Shown in pieces: positions 1 to 5,372 of a DNA stretch of 5,372 nt. The stretch comes from Chloroflexota bacterium (GTDB taxonomy: Bacteria > Chloroflexota > Anaerolineae > Anaerolineales > UBA11657). The stretch covers positions 1 through 5,372 of the forward strand of contig QWRL01000168.1 of NCBI GenBank assembly GCA_003670425.1, given 5' to 3'. The notes beneath the pieces are model-generated. The model worked only from the letters and a program-made list of their open reading frames with translations, was not told the origin of the DNA and searched no databases. Both the position numbers and the translations under genes were made by a program. How positions within the stretch are numbered: position 1 is the first letter of the stretch; every line of letters begins with the position of its first letter.

Positions 1-138
1 CTGGACTACCCGATGCAGCACGGCACACTGCCGTTCGGTGCCACGTTGGGCGTCAGCAATGTGCTCACTTCCGCAACCGCCAGTGTGACGCTTGAGTCCG
101 GACTGCTGCTTGCGATACATATTTCCAATGCCCAGTAA
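1..138 (+). CDS. Thiamine diphosphokinase, C-terminal end (5'-truncated by window edge)
   Basis: The first reading frame is open from base 1 to a TAA at 136-138 and encodes the last 45 residues of a protein whose start lies to the left. The residues fit the C-terminal thiamine-binding beta domain of thiamine diphosphokinase (TPK, ThiN/YloS type). There is an L-D-Y-P stretch, a T-L-P-F-G run, the family hallmark LGVSN at about residues 16-20, and a closing LESGLLL strand. TPK transfers pyrophosphate from ATP to thiamine in the cytoplasm, giving thiamine diphosphate. The stop overlaps the thiB start by 11 nt, placing the kinase at the head of a thiamine uptake operon and supporting the assignment independently. 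The nucleotide-binding domain and promoter are outside the window, so neither they nor any riboswitch can be judged. Only the tail is visible; the motif match and context make the call fairly secure. Confidence 0.85.
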   Translation: MDYPMQHGTLPFGATLGVSNVLTSATASVTLESGLLLAIHISNAQ

Positions 139-1267
139 CAACTGCAGCGCTGGATTGAAACTGCTGCATCAACGATTGTGGTGCTTTGGCGTTGGCACAA
201 TGCTGGCGCTGGCTGCCGGATGTGCAAACTCTGCTGCCACAATCAACGCAACAATGGCAGCCAGCCCGGTTCCGGCAGCTACCCCCACAAGCGCAGCGCC
301 GGTAACGCTCACGTTGCTTGCGTATGACTCCTTCACACCATCAGCGAACATTTTTGATGCGTTTACAAACCAAACCGGCATCAAAGTGCAACTGGCACTT
401 GCTGGTGATGCGGGCGAGCTTGTGACCAAGGCCGCGCTTACCGCAGGCAAGCCGGAGGGCGACGTGCTGTGGGGCGTGGACAACACGCTGCTGTCGCGGG
501 CGCTGCAGGCCGACATGTTTGTGCCATACGCAGCGCCGAACCTGGCGTACATGGATCCAGCCGTAACTGCGCTGGTGCCCGGGCACGCAGTTACGCCGGT
601 TGATACCGGCGACGTGTGCATCAACTACGACATTGCGTGGTTCAAGGCGCGCAGCCTTGCGCCACCGCTCACGCTGCAGGATCTGGCCAGCGCCGCTTAT
701 AAGGATCTGCTCGTCACGCCCAGCCCGCTCACCGCTTCGCCGGGGCTGGCGTTCTTGTTAGCCACGGTTGCGGAATTTGGCGAGGACGGCTGGCAGGCTT
801 ACTGGACGCAGCTGCGTGCGAATGGCGTGCTGGTTGTGGATGGCTGGACGGAGGCGTACTACACGGAGTTCTCGGGGTCGTCCGGCAAGGGATCGCGGCC
901 GCTGGTGGTGAGCTACGGCTCCAGCCCGCCGGCAGAGGTGATCTATGCCGACCCGCCCATCGCCACGGCGCCGACTGCCGTAGTGCTGCGCACCTGCTTT
1001 CGACAGGTGGAATTTGCCGGCATATTGCGCGGCACCGCGCACGCGCGCGAGGCACAACTGCTGCTCGATTACCTCACAAGCGTTGCGTTTCAAGAAGACC
1101 TGCCGCTGACATTGTTTGTGTACCCGGTGCATCAAGCGGCTGCGCTGCCGGAAGCATTCATCAAGCATGCGCAGCGCCCGGCTGCACCCCTGCAAGTGGA
1201 CCCGGCGCGCATCGCTGCGCAGCGCAGCGCGTGGCTGGATGAATGGACCACGCTGGTGCTGCGCTAG
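128..1267 (+). CDS. thiB: Thiamine ABC transporter substrate-binding lipoprotein ThiB
   Basis: This is the extracytoplasmic receptor that delivers thiamine (in characterised homologues also its phosphates) to ThiPQ. From ATG 128 it is 379 residues, longer than the roughly 327 of E. coli ThiB. Residues 1-31 are a signal peptide with basic K11/R16, a hydrophobic core and a lipobox-like L-A-A-G-C ending at Cys32, so it is probably a lipoprotein. An Ala/Pro/Thr linker (about 33-58) accounts for most of the extra length. The binding domain starts near L-A-Y-D-S-F (64-69). It carries GDVLWGVDN (111-119), GDVCINYD (161-168), GWTEAYY (239-245), RPLVVSYGSSPPAE (257-270), CFRQVEFAG (290-298) and FVYPV (330-334), all typical of the ThiB family. 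An in-frame TTG at 92 could extend it, but it would lie deeper in the kinase gene and put 12 extra residues before the signal peptide, so ATG 128 is preferred. No Shine-Dalgarno is evident; coupling to the upstream stop is likely. Confidence 0.93.
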   Translation: MPSNNCSAGLKLLHQRLWCFGVGTMLALAAGCANSAATINATMAASPVPAATPTSAAPVTLTLLAYDSFTPSANIFDAFTNQTGIKVQLALAGDAGELVTKAALTAGKPEGDVLWGVDNTLLSRALQADMFVPYAAPNLAYMDPAVTALVPGHAVTPVDTGDVCINYDIAWFKARSLAPPLTLQDLASAAYKDLLVTPSPLTASPGLAFLLATVAEFGEDGWQAYWTQLRANGVLVVDGWTEAYYTEFSGSSGKGSRPLVVSYGSSPPAEVIYADPPIATAPTAVVLRTCFRQVEFAGILRGTAHAREAQLLLDYLTSVAFQEDLPLTLFVYPVHQAAALPEAFIKHAQRPAAPLQVDPARIAAQRSAWLDEWTTLVLR

Positions 1268-1273
1268 GCGGCC

Positions 1274-2866
1274 GTGAACAGCAGCCGCTCACCGTATCGC
1301 AGCGCTGCGCCGTGGCTGGCAATTGCACCGGCACTGCTCTTGCTGGTGTTTTTTGTGTGGCCGCTGGCCGGCATTGTGGCGCGCGGCGCAAGCGGCGCAG
1401 CGTTTGCCACGCTGTTTGCAAACCCGGCAATCGCGCCGGTGCTGTGGTTCACGGTCTGGCAGGCGCTGGCAAGCACGCTGCTCACGCTTGTGGTGGCGCT
1501 GCCGGTGACGCATATTTTGGCGCGCTACCACTTTGCCGGGCGGCGCTTGCTGCTGGCACTGGTGAGCACGGCCTTCGTGCTGCCCACGGTGGTGGTGGGC
1601 GCAGCATTCTTGGCGCTGCTGCCTCCCGCGTGGCACCGCACGGTGTGGGCAATCATTGCCGCGCATGTTTACTTCAACAGCGCGGTGGTGGTGCGCGTGG
1701 TGGGCAGCCGCTGGGAGCAGCTGCACCCGCACATGGCGGATGCTGCGCGCACGCTGGGCGCCAGCCCGCTGCGCATATTGCGTACTATCACGCTGCCCTT
1801 GCTGCGCTCCGCACTGGGCGCAGCCGGCGCGGTTGTCTTTCTTTTCAGCTTCACCTCGTATGGCGTGGTGCGTGTGCTGGGTGGCCCCGCCCGCTCCACA
1901 ATTGAAACTGAGATCTACTTGCGCGCGGTGCAGTTGGATGACCTGGGTGGCGCAACGGCGCTCAGCGTGCTGCAACTAGTTGGGCTGGGGCTGCTGCTGT
2001 GGTGGTGGCTGCGCAGCGCAGCTGCGCGCCAAAGCCCGCCCGGAACAATCTTCACGCAAGTGCGCCGGCCGCGCAGCGCTGCCGCGTTTGCGGCGGTGTA
2101 TGGCATTGGCACACTGGCAGCTGCCGGTGTGCTGGCGCCGCTGCTGGCGATGCTCCTGCGCTCGCTGCGGGTGGGCGGCACGCTCAACACAACCGGCTGG
2201 CGCGCAGCGTTTACGCCCGGCCTGCAATCCGTTCTGCCAGCCCCGTTTGCTGCGGTGCTTACCTCGCTGCAGTTTGCACTTGCCACTTCCGTGTGCGCCA
2301 CGCTGCTTGGGCTGGCGGCAGCCAGCGCAATTGCCTACGGCTCGCGGCGCCTGGTGCTGTTCGAAGCATTTGTGATGCTGCCCCTGGCTGCCTCAGCCGT
2401 AACCCTTGGCCTTGGCATGCTTATCACTTTCGATGAGGCACCGCTGGATTTGCGCGGCGCGTGGATCATCATGCCGCTGGCGCACAGCTTGATTGCGCTG
2501 CCGCTGGTGGTGCGCATGCTGCTGCCCGTGGTGCGTGCCGTCCCACAAGGTGCACGCGAAGCAGCCGCTGTGCTGGGCGCAGCGCCGTGGCAAGTCTGGT
2601 TTAGCATCGACCGGCCGCTCGTGGCGCGCGCCGCTTTGGCCGCTGCCGCATTTGCATTTGCCGTGTCACTGGGTGAGTTTGGCGCAAGCAGCTTCCTGAC
2701 GCGGCGCACCACCGAAACGCTGCCGGTCGCAATCTCGCGCCTGCTGGCGCGGCCCGGTGATCTGGTGCAGGCGCAGGGCTATGTGCTTGCCACTTTGCTG
2801 GTGCTGCTCACCGTATCGGCAATTGCAGCGGTTGACGGTTTGCGGCCGGACCGCCTCGCAATCTGA
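1274..2866 (+). CDS. thiP: Thiamine ABC transporter permease ThiP (fused double permease)
   Basis: This is the membrane channel of the thiamine importer. At 530 residues it matches the length of E. coli ThiP (about 536) and contains two permease halves in one chain. The first hydrophobic segment spans about residues 14-34. Roughly six hydrophobic segments follow in each half, with a break near residues 247-265. Each half has an EAA coupling loop that docks onto the ATPase: A-D-A-A-R-T-L-G-A at 155-163, and A-R-E-A-A-A-V-L-G-A at 427-436. The segment after the second loop (S-L-G-E-F-G-A-S) is also typical of ThiP and of iron permeases of the FbpB type; the thiB and thiQ neighbours decide for thiamine. 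The start is a GTG six bases after the thiB stop, with only a weak purine stretch (AGGCGG, 1266-1271) nearby. The TGA overlaps the thiQ ATG by one base. Confidence 0.93.
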   Translation: MNSSRSPYRSAAPWLAIAPALLLLVFFVWPLAGIVARGASGAAFATLFANPAIAPVLWFTVWQALASTLLTLVVALPVTHILARYHFAGRRLLLALVSTAFVLPTVVVGAAFLALLPPAWHRTVWAIIAAHVYFNSAVVVRVVGSRWEQLHPHMADAARTLGASPLRILRTITLPLLRSALGAAGAVVFLFSFTSYGVVRVLGGPARSTIETEIYLRAVQLDDLGGATALSVLQLVGLGLLLWWWLRSAAARQSPPGTIFTQVRRPRSAAAFAAVYGIGTLAAAGVLAPLLAMLLRSLRVGGTLNTTGWRAAFTPGLQSVLPAPFAAVLTSLQFALATSVCATLLGLAAASAIAYGSRRLVLFEAFVMLPLAASAVTLGLGMLITFDEAPLDLRGAWIIMPLAHSLIALPLVVRMLLPVVRAVPQGAREAAAVLGAAPWQVWFSIDRPLVARAALAAAAFAFAVSLGEFGASSFLTRRTTETLPVAISRLLARPGDLVQAQGYVLATLLVLLTVSAIAAVDGLRPDRLAI

Positions 2867-3516
2867 TGCTTCAAATTCGCAACATCACGCTGCGCTTCGG
2901 GGAGCGCGTGGTGCTCGACCGCATCTCGCTGCACGTGCAGGCGGGCGAGATTGTGGCGGTGCTGGGTGCCAGCGGCTCCGGCAAGACAACGCTGCTGCGC
3001 GTGATTGCGGGCCTTGAAACGCCCAGCGCCGGAACAGTTTGGCTGGCAGGTGCAAACATCAGCGCCACGCCCGTGCATCGGCGCGGTATCGGCATGGTGT
3101 TTCAGGACAATCAATTGTTTCCGCACCTCAGCGTGGCAGAAAACGTGGCCTATGCGCTGCGTGTGCAAGGCACGGCCGCGCCGGAACGCCAGCGCCGCGT
3201 GCGCGCAGCGCTCGAGCTGGTTGGCCTCGCAGATTTTGAGGCGCGCGCGGTGGGGCAGCTATCCGGCGGCGAGGCCAAGCGCGTGGCCGTGGCGCGCGCA
3301 CTGGTGGCCGCGCCGCAGGTGTTGCTGCTGGATGAGCCACTTACCGGCTTGGACAACGCGCTGCATGCGCGCCTGCTGGCTGATCTTTCTGCGCTGCTGC
3401 GCGCCCGCGGCACCACCACGCTGCATGTCACCCATAACCGCGCCGAGGCTGACGCCATCGCCGACCGCGTGGTGGAAATTGCCAATCTCACTGACAACCA
3501 GTCTGCGCCACACTAG
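2866..3516 (+). CDS. thiQ: Thiamine ABC transporter ATP-binding protein ThiQ
   Basis: This cytoplasmic ATPase powers thiamine import by dimerising and docking onto the two EAA loops of ThiP. All ABC motifs are present: Walker A GASGSGKTT (34-42), Q-loop Gln80 in M-V-F-Q-D-N, signature L-S-G-G-E (132-136), Walker B L-L-L-D-E (153-157), D-loop G-L-D (161-163) and switch His190. The FQDNQLFPHLSVAENV stretch (79-94) is typical of ThiQ. At 216 residues it is slightly shorter than E. coli ThiQ (232) and has no C-terminal regulatory domain, as expected for this family. The signature has Glu in the fifth position, followed by A-K-R, where Gln is more usual; this should still be functional. The ATG shares its A with the thiP stop codon (TGATG), a classic sign of translational coupling. 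It is the last gene of the operon, followed by a 50-nt spacer. Confidence 0.95.
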   Translation: MLQIRNITLRFGERVVLDRISLHVQAGEIVAVLGASGSGKTTLLRVIAGLETPSAGTVWLAGANISATPVHRRGIGMVFQDNQLFPHLSVAENVAYALRVQGTAAPERQRRVRAALELVGLADFEARAVGQLSGGEAKRVAVARALVAAPQVLLLDEPLTGLDNALHARLLADLSALLRARGTTTLHVTHNRAEADAIADRVVEIANLTDNQSAPH

Positions 3517-3523
3517 CTGTTTA

Positions 3524-3543
3524 GCATGCCACAGTGGGTATGC
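3524..3543. repeat. Imperfect dyad between thiQ and the DUF402 gene
   Basis: Seven bases (GCATGCC) pair with GGTATGC across a six-base loop, with one G-U wobble. At the DNA level the centre also reads CCAC-A-GTGG. It begins 8 bases after the thiQ stop and ends 11 bases before the TATAAT box, so it covers the place where a -35 element would sit. It could be an operator, a weak terminator for thiBPQ, or chance. No T-run follows it, which argues against a standard intrinsic terminator. Confidence 0.35.
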
Positions 3544-3554
3544 CACTGCGTCGG

Positions 3555-3560
3555 TATAAT
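3555..3560 (+). promoter_or_regulatory. Putative -10 box (TATAAT) for the DUF402 gene
   Basis: This is a perfect TATAAT hexamer in otherwise GC-rich DNA, followed by exactly six bases (GCCAAA) and then the GTG at 3567. A transcript initiated at the usual distance would begin at or next to that GTG, giving a leaderless mRNA. No good -35 (TTGACA-like) is visible 16-18 bases upstream, where the sequence reads near CAGTGG, and there is no TG extension. Activity would therefore depend on an activator at the upstream dyad or on a -10-only promoter. Confidence 0.5.
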
Positions 3561-3566
3561 GCCAAA

Positions 3567-4052
3567 GTGAAATCGATTACTGTGCGCAAGCTGGATGTGC
3601 ATGGCACAACGCTGCTGTGCTGGCCGGCCAGCATACTGCAGCACACGCCGGAGTTCCTGCAGGTGGAGGCGCGCTTCAGCCATAGCGACCGCCTGCAACT
3701 GGATTATGCAGTCTTCGAGCGCGGCGACCGCTTCGTGGAATGGTTCTTCACTGCGCGCTGGTTTTCCATTTACCAAATATTTGGCGTGGCAGACAACCGT
3801 CTCAAAGGCTGGTACTGCAACGTGACGCGCCCGGCGCAGTTGGTGTCCGGCGAGATACATACCGTTGATCTGGCGCTGGATTTGTGGGTGGCACCCGACG
3901 GCAGCCAGCAAGTACTGGACGCGGACGAATTTGCTGGGCTGCAGCTAAACGCCAGCGACCAGGCGCAGGCGCACAAAGCACTGGCTGAGCTGCAATCGAT
4001 GGCGCAGTCCGGCGCAGCCCCGTTTGCTGAATTGATTGCAGAGCCTGCGTGA
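3567..4052 (+). CDS. DUF402 family protein, probable nucleoside di/triphosphate phosphatase
   Basis: DUF402 proteins (relatives of FomD and of staphylococcal Ntdp) are metal-dependent hydrolases of phosphoanhydrides in nucleotides. This relative has 161 residues from GTG 3567. The opening I-T-V-R-K-L-D (4-10) is the usual family N-terminus. The core has R-G-D-R-F-V-E (52-58), the D-N-R-L-K-G-W-Y-C-N stretch (76-85), and the acidic metal-binding region L-A-L-D-L-W-V (102-108) followed by P-D-G-S (110-113) and L-D-A-D-E-F (117-122). The C-terminus is an Ala/Gln-rich helix. Earlier in-frame starts exist (GTG 3534, ATG 3540), but they would add residues with no family counterpart and place the TATAAT inside the gene. 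The gene therefore seems to have its own promoter and is not simply the fourth gene of the thiamine operon. The exact substrate is unknown; a link to thiamine phosphates is speculation. Confidence 0.85.
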   Translation: MKSITVRKLDVHGTTLLCWPASILQHTPEFLQVEARFSHSDRLQLDYAVFERGDRFVEWFFTARWFSIYQIFGVADNRLKGWYCNVTRPAQLVSGEIHTVDLALDLWVAPDGSQQVLDADEFAGLQLNASDQAQAHKALAELQSMAQSGAAPFAELIAEPA

Positions 4053-4056
4053 TGCG

Positions 4057-4087
4057 GGCGGCCACAAACAACTTGGCCGTGGCCGCC
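4057..4087 (+). other. Intercistronic GC-rich hairpin (attenuator or weak terminator)
   Basis: GGCGGCCAC (4057-4065) is perfectly complementary to GTGGCCGCC (4079-4087), leaving a 13-base loop. It starts four bases after the DUF402 stop and ends 11 bases before the peptidase ATG. No T-run follows, so it is not a canonical intrinsic terminator. It could reduce read-through, stabilise the upstream mRNA end, or affect access to the downstream start codon. Confidence 0.45.
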
Positions 4088-4098
4088 GGTAGCCGCGC

Positions 4099-4809
4099 AT
4101 GAGCAGCGCTGAGCGCCACATCATCGCCATGGGCGGCGGTGGTTTCTCCATCGAGCCGGACAACCCCGCGCTGGACTTGTACGTGCTCCGCCAGGCACGC
4201 TCCAAAAATCCGCGCGTCTGTTTTCTCGCCACTGCCAGCGGCGACGCCGACAGCTACATCGTCAATTTCTACAGCGCCTTTACACGCCTTAACTGCCGCC
4301 CCACGCACCTCTCGCTTTTTGGCCGCGTACCGGACTTGCACAAACTACTGCTCGAGCAGGACATCATCTATGTGGGCGGCGGCAACACGCGCAGCATGCT
4401 CGCACTCTGGCGCGCCTGGGAGCTGCCGGAAATATTGCGCGCAGCGTGGGAAGCCGGCGTGGTGCTGGCGGGCCTCAGTGCCGGCGCAATTTGCTGGTTT
4501 GAAGCCGGCATCACAGATGCCGTGGCCGGCCGGCTCTCCGTGCTGCAAGGCCTCGGCTTTTTGGCCGGCAGTTGCTGCCCGCACTATGCTGGCGAGCCCG
4601 AGCGCCGCCCGGCGTATCACAACTTCATCACAAGCGGTGAAATTGCAGCGGGCATCGCCATTGATGATGGCGCGGCTGCGCACTTCATTGGAACAGAGCT
4701 GGCGCGCGTGGTTGCCTCGCAGGCAGACGCCACTGCTTATCAGGTGAGCGTCAGCGCCGGCAGCGCGGTGGAGGCGCCACTGCCCGCCGAGGCGCTGCCG
4801 GAGGCGTAG
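4099..4809 (+). CDS. pepE: Peptidase E (family S51) serine peptidase
   Basis: Peptidase E is a cytoplasmic serine peptidase of the class I glutamine amidotransferase-like fold; characterised members cleave Asp-X dipeptides. The protein has 236 residues, normal for the family. Visible elements in order are the M-G-G-G-G-F-S strand-loop near residues 11-17, C-F-L-A-T-A-S-G-D, Y-V-G-G-G-N (91-96), the nucleophile elbow G-L-S-A-G-A (125-130) with Ser127, and C-C-P-H-Y with His162 as the likely catalytic His. Asp140 (G-I-T-D) is the candidate acidic residue by spacing to Salmonella PepE. The I-D-D-G-A-A-A-H-F stretch near the C-terminus is also typical. The last 15 or so residues are Ala/Pro/Glu-rich and probably disordered. 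ATG 4099 lies 46 nt after the DUF402 stop, behind a hairpin, with no Shine-Dalgarno. The symbol is by family resemblance. Cyanophycinase is the nearest alternative, but length and motifs favour PepE. Confidence 0.88.
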   Translation: MSSAERHIIAMGGGGFSIEPDNPALDLYVLRQARSKNPRVCFLATASGDADSYIVNFYSAFTRLNCRPTHLSLFGRVPDLHKLLLEQDIIYVGGGNTRSMLALWRAWELPEILRAAWEAGVVLAGLSAGAICWFEAGITDAVAGRLSVLQGLGFLAGSCCPHYAGEPERRPAYHNFITSGEIAAGIAIDDGAAAHFIGTELARVVASQADATAYQVSVSAGSAVEAPLPAEALPEA

Positions 4810-4937
4810 CCTACAACGATCCCTTACTCTCTCTCAGCACGCTGTCTTCAGCCGGCCGATTCAAATGCAGCTTTCAGCCGGCTAGCTGACCACTCTAGCA
4901 ACTTACCACAAAACCGGATTCGCGCGAGCGCAGTACC
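4810..4937. other. Convergent intergenic region with small GC-rich dyads
   Basis: This 128-base spacer separates the peptidase E stop from the methyltransferase stop on the other strand. A 10-base direct repeat TTCAGCCGGC occurs at 4847-4856 and 4873-4882. Because its core is palindromic, AGCCGGC (4850-4856) can also pair with GCCGGCT (4877-4883) as a 7-bp stem with a 20-base loop. A second option is TCAGC (4874-4878) with GCTGA (4885-4889). Such structures between convergent genes could end transcription from both sides, but no T-runs support an intrinsic terminator. I see no gene here. Confidence 0.4.
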
Positions 4938-5372
4938 TTAAATGGACACCCTGTTTTTTCGAGCTACGGCAATCAGCGAAACCCCAAACGGTAGCGGAAA
5001 GAAGCGTAAAAGAAATCTCTCCGCGGCAAAAATTGAGGCCAGCATCGAATTCAATAATTCGGGGGTAGCAGAAAAATCACTGACGTTTCTACTGAATCTT
5101 AATGCACCCGATAAAACACGAAATAATGCAATTGCGGGAAACAAGAAGAAATTAAAATAACTGATGAAAACAGGCTCGAGCCCAGCCATTGCAAGGCTTG
5201 AACTGAGCTCTGCCCTGTTGTATCTTCGTTTATGGTGCGCCAACTCATCATGAACACTCCACAAAAACGAAAAAGCGGGTACCGAGATCAAAACAATTGC
5301 TCCTGGCTGTAATGCATCTGCAACCGCGCGAATCATACCCTTGTCATCATCTATATGTTCGATCACATCTAG
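4938..5372 (-). CDS. Class I SAM-dependent methyltransferase, C-terminal part (N-terminus beyond right edge)
   Basis: The reading frame enters from the right edge on the - strand and ends with TAA at 4940-4938; 144 residues are visible. It begins with D-V-I-E-H-I (2-7), the conserved acidic segment after the SAM-binding core of Methyltransf_11/12-type enzymes. It continues through L-Q-P-G (21-24), S-V-P-A (30-33), L-W-S-V-H-D (37-42) and H-H-K-R-R-Y (46-51), then a hydrophobic F-N-F-F-L-F-P-A-I-A segment. It closes with G-V-S-L-I-A-V-A-R-K. The LWS-HD...H-RRY pattern is typical of a subfamily often found in cell-surface polysaccharide or glycosyltransferase loci. A GTG near the edge (5366-5364) is an internal Val, since the frame stays open and the motif continues past it. 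The glycine-rich SAM-binding motif is off-window. The gene runs opposite to the rest and is noticeably more AT-rich, suggesting different ancestry. The substrate cannot be told. Confidence 0.88.
   Translation of the reverse strand, partial: LDVIEHIDDDKGMIRAVADALQPGAIVLISVPAFSFLWSVHDELAHHKRRYNRAELSSSLAMAGLEPVFISYFNFFLFPAIALFRVLSGALRFSRNVSDFSATPELLNSMLASIFAAERFLLRFFPLPFGVSLIAVARKNRVSI

Noticed and set aside
92..127. TTG at 92 as the thiB start, adding 12 residues
   Set aside because: The added residues are read from within the kinase gene and precede the signal peptide without family support. ATG 128 gives a normal lipoprotein signal peptide.
1..127. TPP riboswitch directly upstream of thiB
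   Set aside because: This stretch is coding for the kinase C-terminus and shows no THI-element consensus; a riboswitch would have to be further upstream.
1243..1905. Long + strand reading frame of 220 residues over the thiB end and thiP
   Set aside because: It is a different frame of thiP, rich in Gly/Ala/Cys/His as expected for a shadow of GC-rich coding DNA, and resembles no family.
1289..1975. Long - strand reading frame of 228 residues opposite thiP
   Set aside because: It is an antisense shadow rich in Arg, His, Gln and Cys; thiP is clearly the real gene.
2016..2027. Perfect 12-base palindrome GCGCAGCTGCGC
   Set aside because: It is inside thiP and follows from repeated Arg/Ser/Ala codons in the loop between the two permease halves; no regulatory context.
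3534..3566. GTG 3534 or ATG 3540 as the DUF402 start
   Set aside because: They add residues absent from the family N-terminus, and the TATAAT box would become coding. GTG 3567 fits both family length and promoter geometry.
3802..4341. - strand reading frame of 179 residues across the DUF402/peptidase E junction
   Set aside because: It is antisense to two recognised genes and spans the intercistronic hairpin, with no recognisable domain.
4942..5160. + strand small reading frame of 72 residues, Lys/Asn-rich
   Set aside because: It lies entirely opposite the conserved C-terminus of the methyltransferase and looks like its AT-rich shadow.
5364..5366. GTG on the - strand as the methyltransferase start
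   Set aside because: The frame remains open to the window edge, and the two residues before it complete the conserved D-V-I-E-H motif, so the gene continues to the right.

Overview
The window is a compact stretch of bacterial chromosome. From the left edge to about 4.9 kb, coding density is high and the DNA is moderately GC-rich (60% in a 60-base line I counted inside thiQ). Five complete genes and one 5'-truncated gene lie on the + strand. They are followed by the C-terminal part of one gene on the - strand. I suggest an environmental Chloroflexota-like bacterium (Anaerolineae/Caldilineae type). The basis is the style of the DUF402 and peptidase E proteins, a lipoprotein solute-binding protein, and the lack of clear Shine-Dalgarno sequences. 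This is an impression from remembered family members, not a phylogenetic result.

Positions 1-3516 form a thiamine salvage operon. The order is the tail of thiamine diphosphokinase (1-138), then thiB (128-1267), thiP (1274-2866) and thiQ (2866-3516). The genes overlap by 11 nt, are separated by 6 nt, or overlap by 1 nt, so they are almost certainly co-transcribed and probably translationally coupled. ThiB captures thiamine outside the membrane, ThiP forms the channel and ThiQ supplies ATP-driven force. The kinase converts imported thiamine to thiamine diphosphate, the cofactor form. Any TPP riboswitch would lie upstream of the kinase, outside the window.

Positions 3517-4809 hold a second pair of genes in the same direction. 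A short intergenic spacer carries a dyad (3524-3543) and a perfect TATAAT (3555-3560) exactly six bases before the best start codon, a GTG at 3567, of a DUF402 nucleoside-phosphatase-like protein. That geometry predicts a leaderless mRNA. A 9-bp hairpin (4057-4087) separates it from a peptidase E (family S51) gene.

Positions 4810-4937 are a convergent intergenic region with small GC-rich dyads. From 4938 to the right edge, on the - strand, is the C-terminal part of a class I SAM-dependent methyltransferase. Base composition drops sharply inside this gene (32-38% GC in two 60-base lines), which marks a compositional boundary and possibly foreign DNA. I found no RNA genes, insertion sequences, CRISPR arrays or clear prophage genes, and no evidence of a wholly new system. 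The most unusual signal is the predicted leaderless start of the DUF402 gene.
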